A stretch of 64,000 nucleotides of DNA from Silene latifolia (GCF_048544455.1 NC_133537.1:69721634-69785633), one strand, 5' to 3'; shown: positions 30,481-43,300, counted from the first letter of the stretch. Numbers and translations: made by a program. Notes: a model not told the origin generated them from the sequence alone.

Positions 30481-32337
30481 TGTAACACCCCCATTTATTC
30501 AGGGGCCTTTAGCTAGACATTCCCAAATAATTAGGACTGTTACCATCTCGGTTTCCCGAGGTAGTGAATAACAAAGTCCAACTCACCAAAGTACTTTATA
30601 TTAAAAACTTAATGATTACCTGTTTATTACAACTTAACCAACTAAAACTTAATATAAAACATTTACAATTCGCAGCGGAAATAAATAAAGTGATATAATT
30701 GTTCTATGTGATCTAGACTTCAACTACGGTCCAAGTCAAGCTCTCATCCCAATGCTCCCGAGTCAGCTAATCTTTGGTACCTGTCAAATCTGCTCCCCAT
30801 AAAACGATTCACCGCAGGAGTTCACGAATACACAGTCAACCCACTTCTCATTACTATTTATAAATTTATATTCATTATTCCAATTAATTAATTATTTATT
30901 ATTATTATTATTTAAGGTCTATGGTACTTAAAAACCCGCTTCAAATATAAACCCGAGTTACCCGAATTAAACAATTAAAAACCCGATTACAAACAACCCA
31001 ACCATACCCATTACACGGTTTTAAGCCGTGTTCAAACTACCCCATAAACACCCCTCCACAACGACACCACAAGCCACCACGACCACCACCCTAACTCGAC
31101 ACACCCAGCCTGCAACCCCATGCATCCAACTCGCCTCTAACCACCAGCTAAACCACCACCAACCCACAAACCCACGCCCTAACACACGACACCAACAACA
31201 CCCCCTTCAACCCGTCTCGTAAAACAGCCTAACCCCGACAACCACACCCAAACTCACCACCTCCAGCCACCACCATTGTCACCCCTAGTCCATGACGATT
31301 CTAAAGGTACCCTCCAGCCTCACTCACGGTCAGAAACGAGGCCACGATGCTCGTCTTAAAACAGCTGCGTCAAAACCCCTACTCTCCCCTGTTCTTGGGA
31401 TTTCCGGCCACCACCAACGCCAGCGGCCACCTGACACCACGCCAACACCACCAAAGTGGCCGACTCAACCACCCCAATATAGCCCCTCTATACCCAGGTC
31501 ACGACATAGCCAATTAGGGGTTCAATTACCCACTATAATTACCCACGACTTAACCCGCAACACCCCCTGACCAACCACCTTTAGCCGCCAGCCACCGCCA
31601 CCCTAGGCCTTCCCTGATACCGCCACTACACCCATTCCAACCCTTGCAATCCCACGTACCACTCCTCAAAGTTTGGTCTGATTCCGTCAAGGATTGGGTC
31701 AATTTTTAAGCGTCTTAAAATCGTCTCACATTCAGCTTAATAAGAAAATAAAACGAGATTAGAATTTGTTACCTATTAATTACCGCTTGCTAATTCCGTC
31801 TCCAAGAGCTTCTCCTCTTAATTTGTGATTTATTTCTCAGATTTAATAGGGTATTTATAGTGTAGGATTATAGAGAATGCGAGGTCAATTAGGAAACTAT
31901 ATAAATTACCTTATTCTAAATAGTATAGGAATTACCATTATTATAATCTTACCATTATATTATTATTATTACATGTGTTAATCTTACCATAAATAGGATT
32001 TCCTCATACAATATTTACTAATTTATTATTGTCATAACTTTATTATTATTATTAATATAATTATTATTACTTTTATATATTATTATTCCCATATTATATT
32101 ATCATTAATTCCCGATACAAATCTCGATTATACTCATACCAACTTAATAAGTTTTGGTCCAATAAACAATAGCACACGGCCCATATTATATTAGCTAAAC
32201 CCAATTCCCGACTTGTACACTTAATTTACTTTTTAATTAACGTCTTACTTGTATTTATTATTTGAACTGTCATTTAACTAATTATTAAATTACATAAATA
32301 ATTCTTATAAATTATTATTAAAATACGGGGTATTACA
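30481..32337 (-). repeat. E6 3' LTR (minus orientation), with a 640-bp deletion
   Basis: Collinear with 34026-36527 except that the part equal to 34388 to about 35030 is missing (junction at about 30840). TATA CTATAAATACC lies near 31848-31860 on the minus strand. Proline/threonine-rich open frames (31028-31570) are LTR sequence. Confidence 0.88.
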
Positions 32338-34025
32338 GTCTTTCCTCCTTAAAATGAACTTCGTCCCGGAGTTCGCCCACAACTACTACCACAACACACA
32401 TAGACATTCTCATAACTAAGCATCATCCAACAGAATTATGCATTTTACGATTATCAATCATACTAATCATATCACAAGGTATCACAACGATAACTCAAAA
32501 CATTTGTAGTATTACATTCCTTTCCCCTAAAAATAAACTTCGTCCTCGAAGTTCGAGATATCAAAAAACAGGAATAAACAAACCATTTGTTGCAACCCCA
32601 CAAACATGAAATACCATTGTAACACAAGACAACTATTATTTCTAACACAACACCAATTAATGGCTAAATGAATAACAAAATTATTGATTTACTTCTAAAT
32701 AGCAAAACAACAACATATACTATACTCGAACTAACTGTATTTAAACTCAACTACTTTACTTAACTATCGACGAATACATTGCCAAAATAAATAATAACCT
32801 ACAACAAAATACGCATAATTGTTTAGTTAATCTTTTCTTAATAACGATATCTAACTTAAACATGGATGCAATTATAGTGAACATATATATGGCTTAAGGC
32901 AACACATTCCGCATATCACTAGACATGGTAATCTACTTTATATAATTTATAACATCAAATTATCAACGTGCAAATGATAAGAAACAAAATTTACATTTTT
33001 TTAAATCTTAGAAAACATGTTTCAACTTCCAAAAATCATAAATAAATAATAACATAATTATTTCTTGAGAACATATACTTTTTAGAAAACATAGAGAGTT
33101 AATAAACTATGAAAAAAAGAATCAAGCCAAAAACTCATAAGGTCAATTTATAATGTATTTTACAATTTAATTGGTCCAAACAGAAATTTAACAGCATCTT
33201 GTCAGAAACTTAGGTCAAATTGAAAAACTCAATATTAATTGCCAAAAATTTAAATTTCGACATGGCTTATCAATTTGGAAACTTACATGAGTCTATTAAG
33301 CGGCAGCGTTGGAATTATAACAAATCATGATGTAGTTTTTAAATGGCAAATTTTACAAAAACATGGCGCGAAAACACAACTGTACAGGGACATTCTGACC
33401 ACTGTCCACTAAAATATTTATTTCTCCTAAACCGTATATTATTTGAACATGAGACCAGTGGCATATGAAAGCTAACTCACAAGGGTATCACATATAAAAA
33501 TCTCGGACAAGAATTTTAAACAGACGGTAAATGGCAGCCAAAACTATCAAGGGTGAAAATCTTGTGAAATCAACCAAAATCACATTCTTCACAATTCCAC
33601 ACAATAATTAATACTTCACATGCTTAATCATATTCACACCTTCCACATACATGTCAACATACTTTCTCATATCAACATGCTTATAACAATGCTTAAAAGA
33701 AATCATGTCACACCCTTCCTCCGTAAAATAAGGTTACGCCCCCGTAACCGCAATCATCAATGACAACAATATGCAACCAAGACAACAAAAATTCCTAAGA
33801 TAAATATACTATATTCATTTTAAATTATCCCACACTCTCAAGTATTCTCTCAATGTTCTCGGTTCAAAACTGGAAGGGCCAACGTACGAATTAGGGGCGC
33901 TTTCCTAACGGTACTAAGAGGGCCTCCTAACAGTTTCTACCCGGGGTTCATTTTATTTAGACACATCCTAAGTTCATTATTGTTCATTGGTTAGGCTTGA
34001 GGATCGTTTTGATCTGATACTACTT
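32338..34025 (-). other. E6 interior, non-coding
   Basis: 1.7 kb AT-rich sequence without ORFs over 60 codons. It holds two purine-tract-like phrases on the minus strand, at 32338 and about 32520 (each followed by a GAAGTT..TTTA phrase), and a third weak one near 33710. The PBS-like TAGTATCAGATC (34011-34022) matches the tRNA-iMet PBS at 10 of 12 bases. Confidence 0.7.
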
Positions 34026-36527
34026 TGTAATACCCCCATTTATTCAGGAGCCTTTATCTAGACATTCCCAAATAATTAGGACTGTTACCATCTCGGTTTC
34101 CCGAGGTAGTGAATAACAAAGTCCAACTCACCAAAGTACTTTATATTAAAAACTTAATGATTACATTTTTATTACAACTTAACCAACTAAAACTTAATAT
34201 AAAAACATTTACAGTTCGCAGCGAAAATAAATAAAGTGATATAATTGTTCTATTTGATCTAGACTTCAACTACGGTCTAAGTCAAGCTCTCATCCCAATG
34301 CTCCCGAGTCAGCTAATCTTTGGTACCTGTCAAATCTGCTCCCCATAAAACGGTTCACCGCAGGCATTCACGAATACACAGTCAACCGCGAGGTGGAGGT
34401 TGAGTAGGAATAAATACTAACAATAAAAACATACGATAACAATCCAATTTCCTTTTTACTTTGCACAACCCCCTGACAACGTGCTCCATCCTTTTACTTA
34501 GCATACCTCCCTTAACAACGTTCTCACATTACTTTGGTACCCCTCCCTTAACAACGTACCGCCATCATGTAATAGTACCCCTCCCTCACAACGTACATAT
34601 TACCATCACCCCAGTGTACAAACTCCCTCAAGAACGTACAACTGACTGTCGCACAGCTTTTCACAATAACCACATTCACAGTCAACGATAACAATTCAAA
34701 TCACCTCATCAATATTATCAACACAAATCAATATAACTCACCCTTCCAACAGTTACGATATCATCAATCAACATATGCAATATAAATCTCCCTTCCAACA
34801 TTTACGATTATATCAACCAACACAATTCACATACGATCATTGCAGTTTAATGTAAATCATCCAACAAACATTATCGAGTAAAAGTTGAGTAGGATTTATC
34901 CCTACCTGGCAAGCGATTCCAATTATGCAGCTTAAGCGATCCAGATAATTAAAGCAATCTGAACCAATTATAATTTCTTCACAAATCAACCTAATCAAAA
35001 TATTATAATTATTCCATCACTTATTAATTATTACTTCTCATTACTATTTTTAAATTTATATTCATTATTCCAATTAATTATTTATTATTATTATTTAAGG
35101 TCTATGGTACTTAAAAACCCGCTTCAAATATAAACCCGAGTTACCCGAATTAAACAATTAAAAACCCGATTACAAACAACCCAACCACACCCATTACACG
35201 GTTTTAAGCCGTGTTCAAACTACCCCATAAACACCCCTCCAGAACGACACCACAAGCCACCACGACCACCACCCTACCTCGACACACCCAGCCTGCAACC
35301 CCACGCATCCAACTCGCCCCTAACCACCAGCTAAACCACCACCAACAACTCACAAACCCACGCCCTAACACACGACACCAACAGCACCCCCCTTCAACCC
35401 GTCTCCTAAAACAGCCTAACCCCGATAACCACACCCAACCTCACCACCTCTAACCACCACCATTGTCACCCCTAGTCCATGACGATTCTAAAGGTACGCT
35501 CCACCCTCACTCACGGTCAGAAACGAGGCCACGACGCTCGTCTTAAAACAGCAGCGTCAAAACCCCTGCTCTCCCCTGTTCTTGCGATTTCCGGCCACCA
35601 CCAACGCCAGCTGCCACCTGACGCCACGCCAACACCACCAAAGTGGTCGACTCAACCACCCCAACATAACCCCTATATACCCAGGTCACGGTATAGCCAA
35701 TTAAGGGTTCAATTACCCACTACAATTACCCACGACCTAACCCGCAACACCCCCCGACCAACCACCTTTAGCCGCCTGCCACCACCACCCTAGGCCTTCC
35801 TTGACACCACCACCACACCCATTCCAACCCTTGCAATCCCACGTACCACTCCCCAAAGTTTGGTCTGATTCTGTCAAGGATTGGGTCAGTTTCTAAGCGT
35901 CTTAAGATCGTCTCACATTTAACTTAATAAGAAAATAAAACGAGATTAGAATTTGTTACCTATTAATTACCGCTTGCTAATTCCGTCTCCAAAAGCTCCT
36001 CCACTTAATTTGTGAATTATTTCTCAGATTTAATAGGGTATTTATAGTGTAGGATTATAGAGAATGTGAGATCAATTAGGAAACTATATAAATTACCTTA
36101 TTCTAAATAGTATAGGAATTACCATTATTATAATCTTACCATTATATTATTATTATTATTACATGTGTTAATCTTACCATAAATAGGATTTCCTCATACA
36201 ATATTTACTAATTTATTATTGTCATAACTTTATTATTATTATTAATATAATTATTATTACCTTTATATATTATTATTCCCATATTATATTATCATTAATT
36301 CCCGATACAAATCTCGATTATACTCATACCAACTTAATAAGTTTTGGTCCAATAAACAATAGCACACGACCCATATTATATTAGTTAAACCCAATTCCCG
36401 ACTTTTCCATTTAATTTATTATTTAATTAACGTCTTACTTGTATTTATTATTTGAAATGTCATTTAACTAATTATTAAATTACATAAATTATTCTTATAA
36501 ATTAATATTAAAATACGGGTTATTACA
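34026..36527 (-). repeat. E6 5' LTR (minus orientation)
   Basis: 2502 bp, full version. It includes, in the part lost from the other LTR, about four tandem units with CCCTCCCTTAACAACGTAC (34470-34640). TATA CTATAAATACC near 36039-36050 (minus). Confidence 0.88.
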
Positions 36528-36532
36528 GATAT

Positions 36533-37358
36533 AGACGTGTCTCATGTGTTGTAATAAGCAGTGGGAAAAGTGGCATGTTGACTATTCTTGATTTGAACCT
36601 CACATATCCAAACGTTGCTTGCAACAACCCCATTTCGTCCTTCTCCCTAGCCCCGTTACTACCATTGTTTCATACTATATATGTGCATTGTCCCATTTTC
36701 TGCATCTCACTTGATCATAGGATTGTCTTACACATTAGATTGCAGACACGTTCTCACGAGTCGTAGTAGGAGAGTCTTTCAGCTACTTTTTGTACACAAA
36801 AACACCAGTTCTTTAAATGAATGACGAGTGAAAACCGCGAGGGTGTCGTTGACCTAGGCTCTTTTAGTCATGGGTCTTCGGTTGAATCTCGTGTCGGTCT
36901 TGTAAATCTCGGAGGACTTGCTCCATTTCCCCTTTCCCCGCTGTTGAATTTGTTTCTTGAGCTTTAGTGGTCACAATAGGGTTTCTTGGGCCATCCTTAG
37001 GGGGTGACACCTCCGTTGGAATTCTGAGACGGTATTTACCGACCAAGACCGCCATGTTTTTTAGATGAAAATTCGGCCAATTAGACGAGGAAAGTGGATC
37101 ATTTTTGTTAGATGCATTCTATTACTTGCTTATGTGCCTACATATTGGATGCATCACCATTTTGGCAAGACCCCACTTGCCTTGCAAGGAGGCACTTTAC
37201 CTCATGAGTGTCTCGTTGTGAGTTGAAGGGACGGAAAAGGCCCGTTAATTGCCTTTCATAGGATATTATTGGTTTAGCTAGTCTTCTTTTATTAAGGGTC
37301 TCGGTTTAGTTTAAATGAGCTTACTCGAGGACGAGTAAGGTTTAAGTGTGAGGAGATT
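36533..37358 (+). other. E1/E7 3' untranslated region with hairpin and polypurine tract
   Basis: Non-coding tail continuing 28453-30480 after E6. It ends with TTACTCG-AGGA-CGAGTAA (37321-37338, 7-bp stem) and the purine tract AAGTGTGAGGAGATT before the LTR at 37359. The 36864-37055 minus frame has no recognisable protein. Confidence 0.7.
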
Positions 37359-38295
37359 TGATAAGTAGGATTTTAGTCGCGTTCTGCCCCTCATTTATAC
37401 CTTATTCCGACTCGATTTTGCGTGCTTAAATGATTAAATAGCTCATTTTAATAACGAATTTATAATAATTAGTCGTCTAAGTTAGATTTAGTAATTAGTC
37501 GGATTTTAATGTAATATACTCGTATTACTATTATTTTATTAATATAATTTGTAGGTAAGACGGAATAATGAGACGAAGTCAAATAAAAAGAAAAGAAGAT
37601 GAATCAAAGGAGGACAAAAGAAGACCAAGTCAATCAAGTTGACAAAGTAATTTTGCCAAAATAACAAACCCCTTGCTAATTGCTACTGTCAAGATCGTCA
37701 TCTTCAATACTCATTTGCCAAAGTTGCAATTTAATAGCAAGGCTTCAATTAATTCTCCATTATAAACCACTTTATCTACCCAATCCACCCCGACCATCAA
37801 ACCCGACATCACCATAGCTGCAACCAGTAGCGGCACCACAACCGTGCTGCTTCTTTCTCCATTGTGAGCCTCCAAACAAACCAACAATCGAACACCATCG
37901 CAACACTCTCACCTACATCCACCACCACACCATACCCAGTTCAATTTAATTGCTCACCTTGATTCGGAATCGAAACCCGAGCACGAAATCAGACGTGTTT
38001 CCCATTTTGCGATCCACTACGGCGAACCCGAGTTCTGAGATCAATTTGCACCACTAGCTCTGTCCCAGAACCACCATGACGGAAACCCAACTCCAATCAC
38101 ACCAACGGCAGCAGCACTCATGTGCCCAGATGCACCTCAATTCACCACCATCGTAGTCAAACTTTCGCACGAACAGCAAGCAGCTACCACTGCTCCATCA
38201 TCGTTCCATCGTCATCACCACCGTGAAGGAGAAAGGAATAAGCAAGAAGCAAGAAGCAAGGAGAGGATTTAATGTAGCCGAGAGGCGTATTGATG

Positions 38296-38346
38296 CCCGG
38301 TCGGGTGAAGTTCTGCCCGGTCGGGTCTTTTTATACCCGGGTCGGG
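38296..38346. promoter_or_regulatory. Three CCCGGTCGGG palindromes, 20-bp period
   Basis: CCCG-GT-CGGG at 38296-38305 and 38316-38325, and CCCGGGTCGGG at 38336-38346. They lie 140-190 bp upstream of a TATA-like CTATATAC (38485). Same relative placement as the palindrome cluster of the E3 LTR. Confidence 0.6.
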
Positions 38347-38666
38347 TATCTTGATGTTTTCATCGGGTACAAGTTTTGAGGAATTGGGTGGGGGTAGAAG
38401 ACAAAATAAAGTTATTTTGTTTTGGTGCAACAAGGATCCTTTTCATTTCTTTTCTCTCACAAACTCATTTAATAATATTATCTCCTATATACTCTATTAT
38501 CCCTTTATTTTTATACATAAATCATAAGTCGTTCGATGTTGATCAGATACAATCTAGACCATTGATAGGTAATGACCTCTCCATTACTTTTTAGGAAATG
38601 GAGAAGATTTTGACTCGTGTTGGTGTATGTCGTGTGTCAACAATAGAGGGAGAGGAGAGGGGGATG

Positions 38667-38870
38667 ATTATTATTATTATTAGTAGTAGTAGTAGTAGTG
38701 GTGGTAGTAGTAGTAGTGGTGGTGGTAGTGGTGGTGGTGGTGGTGAGTGGTCCCTCTCAATTTTGGGGAGACCCACTCACATTTTTATTCCAGTAGTAGT
38801 AGTGGTGGTGGTGGTGGTGATTGGTCCCTCTCAATTTTGGGGAGATCCACTCACATTTTTATTCCAGTCT
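38667..38870. repeat. Trinucleotide microsatellite and 75-bp duplication in the E7 LTR
   Basis: (ATT)n grading into (AGT)n and (GGT)n, then a block containing GGTCCCTCTCAATTTTGGGG twice, each preceded by GGTGGT. The 38598-38948 open frame (Ser/Gly-rich) is a translation of this. Confidence 0.85.
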
Positions 38871-40259
38871 TTTATTCTCTCACAAGAACACTCCTCTCTT
38901 AATTTTCCCCTTAATAAAAGTTGTCATATTTTCTTAATATTAGTTTAATTACTCTTTAATTTATGCAAGATCTACAATCTCTCATTAGTTTACATCTAGT
39001 TTGGGGTTGCAATTTGAAGATTAGAAGAGATTCTTCTTCCAATTTTAATCCAATTTTCACTCTTTTTCATCCTAATTGTTATAACTTTATTCCCTTGTTT
39101 AATTGTTTACATTTATTTTCCTCTAGTTTTCATTTGCAAGTAATTGTTGGGATTTGTTGTTTGTAGCTAGAATAGTCATAAACTCTTTGTTGCTTTGTTT
39201 GTTCATGCCTTTAATTGTTGTTTCTCATTCAAAGTTTGAATCTTTGATTAGTTGTGTTAAAGTTTGCTCCTTTTTACATTAATCTATCTTAATCTTAGTT
39301 TAGTTTGTCAATACTCTTCTTTCTCATAGTTAATTGCATGTTTAATTGTAGAAATCAAACTATTGTCATGTTTAGTGTTAAAGCATCCAACTTTGATATT
39401 TGTTTAATCTTAATTAACATGAGTTGTGAGTAGTCCTTTAACTAGGACTCGATTAACCCCGACATGAGTAATTTATTTGATTGATTCCCATAAAAATTAG
39501 TTGTTGGGGGAGGATTAGTAACGGTAGGCTAGATGATTGATATGATGAATTGGTCAATTGTGGGTAATGTTGGTTTGTGACCCTTGTCCACCAACGAAAG
39601 TTGGTTAGGTCGGGAATCGGGTACCCGAATATTGGACCTATTTCTAACCTAGGTTGAGACCGAAAGGGAGAACCAAGGGAGGGCACCTCTAGACTAGTGT
39701 TTAAATTCAACCTTCGAGAGAAGGAGTTGGATGACCCGGAAAATGATGAGAGCTAAATGGACTTAGGAGAAGCTAGAATACCTTAGAAAAGTGCATGTTT
39801 CTAGGGTATTCGGGTTTCTACCTTAGGATTTCGGCCTCCGAGACCGAAGAGGGGGGAAGTCGGGAGAAGTAGTGTCCTAATGCGAACCCGAGAGGGGGGT
39901 ATTAGGCGCATTAGAGCCAGCTCCTCCTTACGTATCACCCCATTAGCTAGTCAAAGGGAATCACGATGATAAACTCAAACTGTTGGTGGGAAATCTGGTC
40001 CTAGGTCTTTCCTACTATTGAATTACATCTTTTACAATTAGTTGCTCATTTTCGATATCTAATTAGCTTGCCTTTTTTTTTATCGTAATTAGTTTAGTTG
40101 TTAGTTAAAACACCAACCTATTCATTACTCGACTTAACTAAACATTAGAATATAAATGATTAGTAATCACCAATGCTCCGTGTGGTTCGACCTCAACTAC
40201 CCTCTACTAGTTGAGAACTTGTTTGATCGGGTACGACGACCTCTACCCGCATATCAAAA

Positions 40260-40277
40260 TGGCGCCGCTGTCGGGGA
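40260..40277 (+). other. E7 primer-binding site, tRNA-Asp type
   Basis: TGGCGCCGCTGTCGGGGA, two mismatches from the perfect tRNA-Asp PBS of E3, three bases after the LTR. Confidence 0.85.
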
Positions 40278-40370
40278 GTAAAGGCTAGATATTAATCATT
40301 TTATTCTAGTTTAGACTAAGTCCTTATTTGTTACTAATCCCTTTCTTGAGTGTTGTAGGTTCTTCTTTGC

Positions 40371-41536
40371 ATGGTTAGGAGGAACCGAAGAGGTCCACCA
40401 CTCGAGATTGATCTCGAAATTGAAGCGACCGCTAGGAGACTTAACGCATTACGAAGAAGGGGTTTGATAGAAGCAACAAGTGTTGAAGAATCTTTAGTAG
40501 TGTAAAGTGTATTAGAAGAACCGGGTAATCAATAATTCTTTGAGAATCCTTTTGGGACTCCTGAAGAAGTAATTATGGCCGCGGTTCCTATGAGAGACAA
40601 TTTGGCTCTAAAGACAATAGTAAACCCGAGTATGGTAAAGCCACCAATTCAAGCTAACAACTTTGAGGTGAAGGGTACATTACTACAATTAGTCCAAGGT
40701 AATCAATTTGGGGGAGGTCCAACCGAAAACCCAAATGAGCATATAAATAACTTTTTGGATAGTTGTGAGATGTACAAGCCAACAAAGTCACGGATGATGC
40801 CATCCGCCTTAGGTTATTCCCTTACTCTTTGAGGGGAAGTCCTAAGGAGTGGCTCAAGAGTTGTGTATCCTATTCTCTAAGGACATGGAATGATGTCTTA
40901 AAAGCTTTCTTGAACAAATACTTCCCACCTCAAAGAACGACAAAGATCAAAAGTGAGCTCCAAGGTTTCACCCAACTCGATGATGAGACCCTCTATGAGG
41001 CATGGGAAAGGTACAAGGCCCTTCAAAGGTTGTGTCCTAATCATGGGATTGGTGAGGATGATCTCATCAAAAAAATTTAGGAGGGATTGAACAATGACAT
41101 GAAAATGAACCTAGACTCCGGTTCGGGGAAAGGAGCACTCGATAAAATTGATTACAAAACGGCCAAAGAATTGATTGAAGAGATGGCATCCCGAACTTTT
41201 CATTGGAACAATGACCGACATAAGAGGAAAGGAAAGACAAGTGTCGAATCGGTAAATAATATTGAGGTCATGATATTGATAGAGGAGCTTAAACAACAAG
41301 TTGCCTTGTTGAGTTCTAACACACCCAAAAATTCTTCACCAAGGTGCCATGTTTATAGTTGTGATTTACGCGGAGATCAAGGTCATCCACCAAATGAATG
41401 CCCTTTGATGATGGGGGATGCGAGTTGCATGAAACAAGTGAATGGGGTTTGGGAGTCTAGTCCGGCTAGACAAGCTTTCAACAATAACCACTACCATCCC
41501 GGAATGAGAGCCCACCCAATTTCTCCTATGGGTCTC
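40371..41536 (+). pseudogene. E7 gag, N-terminal part (interrupted by E8)
   Basis: Start ATG 40371 (MVRRNRRGPP), about 95 bases after the PBS. In-frame stops near 40503 and 40533, a frameshift near 40830 and a stop at 41078. The capsid block of Retrotrans_gag is clear in the 40829-41080 frame: GSPKEWLKS, TWNDVLKAFLNKYFPPQRT, ETLYEAWERYKAL, CPNHGI. The next frame (41087-41536) has the TAKELIEEMA helix typical of Athila Gag and a remnant knuckle-like CDLRGDQGHPPNECP. E8 is inserted after GTCTC at 41532-41536; the reading continues at 57487. Confidence 0.85.
41532..41536. repeat. Target-site duplication GTCTC, left copy (E8)
   Basis: GTCTC precedes E8 and recurs at 57482-57486. Joining the flanks restores a readable gag segment (SYGS then QNVQNP). 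Confidence 0.95.
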
Positions 41537-43253
41537 TGGTCGTGTCGGAAAACTCGTCGTCAAAAGTTACTCAACCAAAACAATATTTATAACTTCACCA
41601 ACTACTCTTAGTAAAGAGGCAAGCAAAGGTCGGATCCCAAGGGATGGGTATTGATGTAGGATTTTCAATTGTAAATGGTCGTGTCTTAGGGTGTCATAAT
41701 TTGGGGTTGGGATAGGAGATTAATTAAAACTAATCAACAATAAAAACAAATTAAGGTAGATAAATGAAGATGTAAATAATTGATTAAAAGCACTAGGGTA
41801 TCATGGGTTCATAGGGGAATACATGGGAGTTGATCATACAAACATGTTCTCTACTAGATGCAAGCACTTATTGTTGTGATGGGATCGAGTTAGTGTAAAT
41901 CTTACAATCTCTAAGAAGGTTTGGGTCCCGGAGCCGAATCGATTAGATTGTACAACACCTACAAGTCTACTTAGTCCTTCCTATCCAACTATATGCATGG
42001 TCTAATGAGACTCGAGTTGGTTTATGTCTTACAAGTTTCATTGAAAAGATAGGTGATGGGTAAGAAATGCAAGGATTCATAGGCTCGCATTTCATCAAAC
42101 ATAACATGTGCATAAGTTGGAATCACAACAAATAAGCAAACTAATTATGAAAACATATTAGATTAAGCATGAATCAATCCGCATGTTAGTTTCCCCAAAT
42201 TCCCCATTAACCCTAGCTAAGGAAACTACTCACTCATGATCAAGTTTAACATGCTAACAAGGTTGTCAATCACATTAACAAGGCAAAACATGATGAATGA
42301 ATGAAAATGATTAACAATAATTAAAGCAAGGATTAAGAATATTATACCTATGAAGATGATTCCCAATAATAAAGCAAAGAATAATAGAAGTACTTAATGA
42401 TTGATGGAAGTTTGTCAATCCTCCAAATAAACCCAAATAATCTTCTAATTACCTAAAATAAATGATGAACAATAAAGAAATTAAGTAAAGATTAAGGAAT
42501 GATATTTGTATTAAAACTAGATTAAGAGTTGATTACAAGATTAAGATGAGATTACTAATTGATTACAACTTGATTAATAGAGCATGCTAATCTAGGTAGT
42601 ACAATGAGGGTATTTATACTAAAGATTAGGTACATAAATTAGGGTTACTAAGGGCTTAAATGACTATTAAGACCCTTAAGAAAAGTTGAGGAAATGCTCC
42701 CCTCCAAGGAGATGAGCATCTCCGTTTTGCTAGTCCCGTATGGATATGCTCGTCCCGAGCGGCTTGGGAGCTAGCACGGTGGGTTCTGTCAGGAGATCCG
42801 AGCGGATCATAGAGGAGACGCTCGAATCCTAGGGCTTCAAGACGAGCGTCTAAAGCTCGGGACGCTCGGATTCTTGTGGAGGGAGACGCCCGGATTGCTG
42901 GCAATCCGCTCGGATCCTGGGTCAGACACTTCTTTTCTCTTCAATCCTCAACAATCCGCGGGGATCTTGTTGAGGATTCAAGGATCCTTTCATCATTGCC
43001 CAATCTACTTTATTATCTACATATGCCTTCTAGTATCATCTTCCCTTTGATACTTGGTCATTAGATGCGATCAATTTAGCTCCATTTTGCCATGTAAATG
43101 CAAGGTTTTCACTCCTCTCCTACCAAGGAAACAAAACCTCAAAGAATATGCAAAATGGGAAACTAAAGATAGTAAATGACCCAATTATGCACTATAAAGC
43201 ATAGAAACGAGGCTAATTCGGGGACTAAATGTACTCAAATATAAGTCACATCA
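41537..43253 (-). repeat. E8 3' LTR (minus orientation)
   Basis: On the minus strand starts TGATGTGACTTATATTTGAG and ends CCGACACGACCA. TATA TATAAATA at 42611-42618 (minus). The CGAGCG/CGCTCG-rich block at 42740-42935 is upstream of it. Open frames within (42656-43064) are LTR sequence. Confidence 0.93.
42740..42935. promoter_or_regulatory. CGAGCG/CGCTCG phrase cluster in the E8 3' LTR
   Basis: Repeated phrases CCCGAGCGG, GACGCTCGAATCC, GACGAGCGTC, GGGACGCTCGGATTC, ATCCGCTCGGATCC, partly inverse of each other. They lie 120-320 bp upstream of the LTR TATA (minus). The same block is at about 56960-57150 in the 5' LTR and a longer one at 47190-47555 before the env-like ORF. Confidence 0.65.
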
Positions 43254-43300
43254 AACATCCCCAAACCAAACCTTTGCTCGTCCCGAGTGAAGAGGTGACA
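43254..43300 (-). other. E8 polypurine tract and decayed hairpin
   Basis: On the minus strand: CACTCGGGACGAGCAAAGG (stem CTCG/CGAG), TTTGGTTTGGGGATG, TT and the LTR. Nearly the same as the E3 arrangement at 19569-19607. Confidence 0.7.

Larger units (their letters stand above)
30481..36527 (-). mobile_element. E6: coding-free LTR retrotransposon, Tekay/Del-like, minus strand
   Basis: Direct repeats 30481-32337 and 34026-36527, starting (minus) TGTAATACCC and ending GTGTTACA or GTATTACA. Flanks GGTAT (30476-30480) and GATAT (36528-36532) are a duplication with one change. Orientation is set by a PBS-like site at 34011-34022, a purine tract AAGGAGGAAAGAC at 32338-32350, and TATA boxes, all on the minus strand. 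The interior is only 1.7 kb with no gag or pol, so it is non-autonomous. Chromovirus (Tekay/Del) naming is inferred from the TGTAATACCCC LTR start and tRNA-iMet PBS. Confidence 0.78.
37359..40256 (+). repeat. Athila-type LTR (5' LTR of E7, possibly also 3' LTR of E1)
   Basis: Starts TGATAAGTAGGATTTTAG after a purine tract and ends GCATATCA before a tRNA-Asp-like PBS, 2898 bp. It therefore has a tail on its left and a leader on its right, as the shared LTR of an LTR-interior-LTR-interior arrangement would. It includes three CCCGGTCGGG palindromes at a 20-bp period (38296), a possible TATA (38485), a GGT/AGT microsatellite (38667-38820) and a duplicated 75-bp block (38745-38870). Confidence 0.82.

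Noticed and set aside
31028..31570. Pro/Thr-rich ORFs (also 35211-35793)
   Set aside because: Both lie in the E6 LTRs at the same position; they are LTR sequence rich in CCACCA.
38598..38948. 116-codon Ser/Gly-rich ORF
   Set aside because: Runs through a trinucleotide microsatellite in the E7 LTR.
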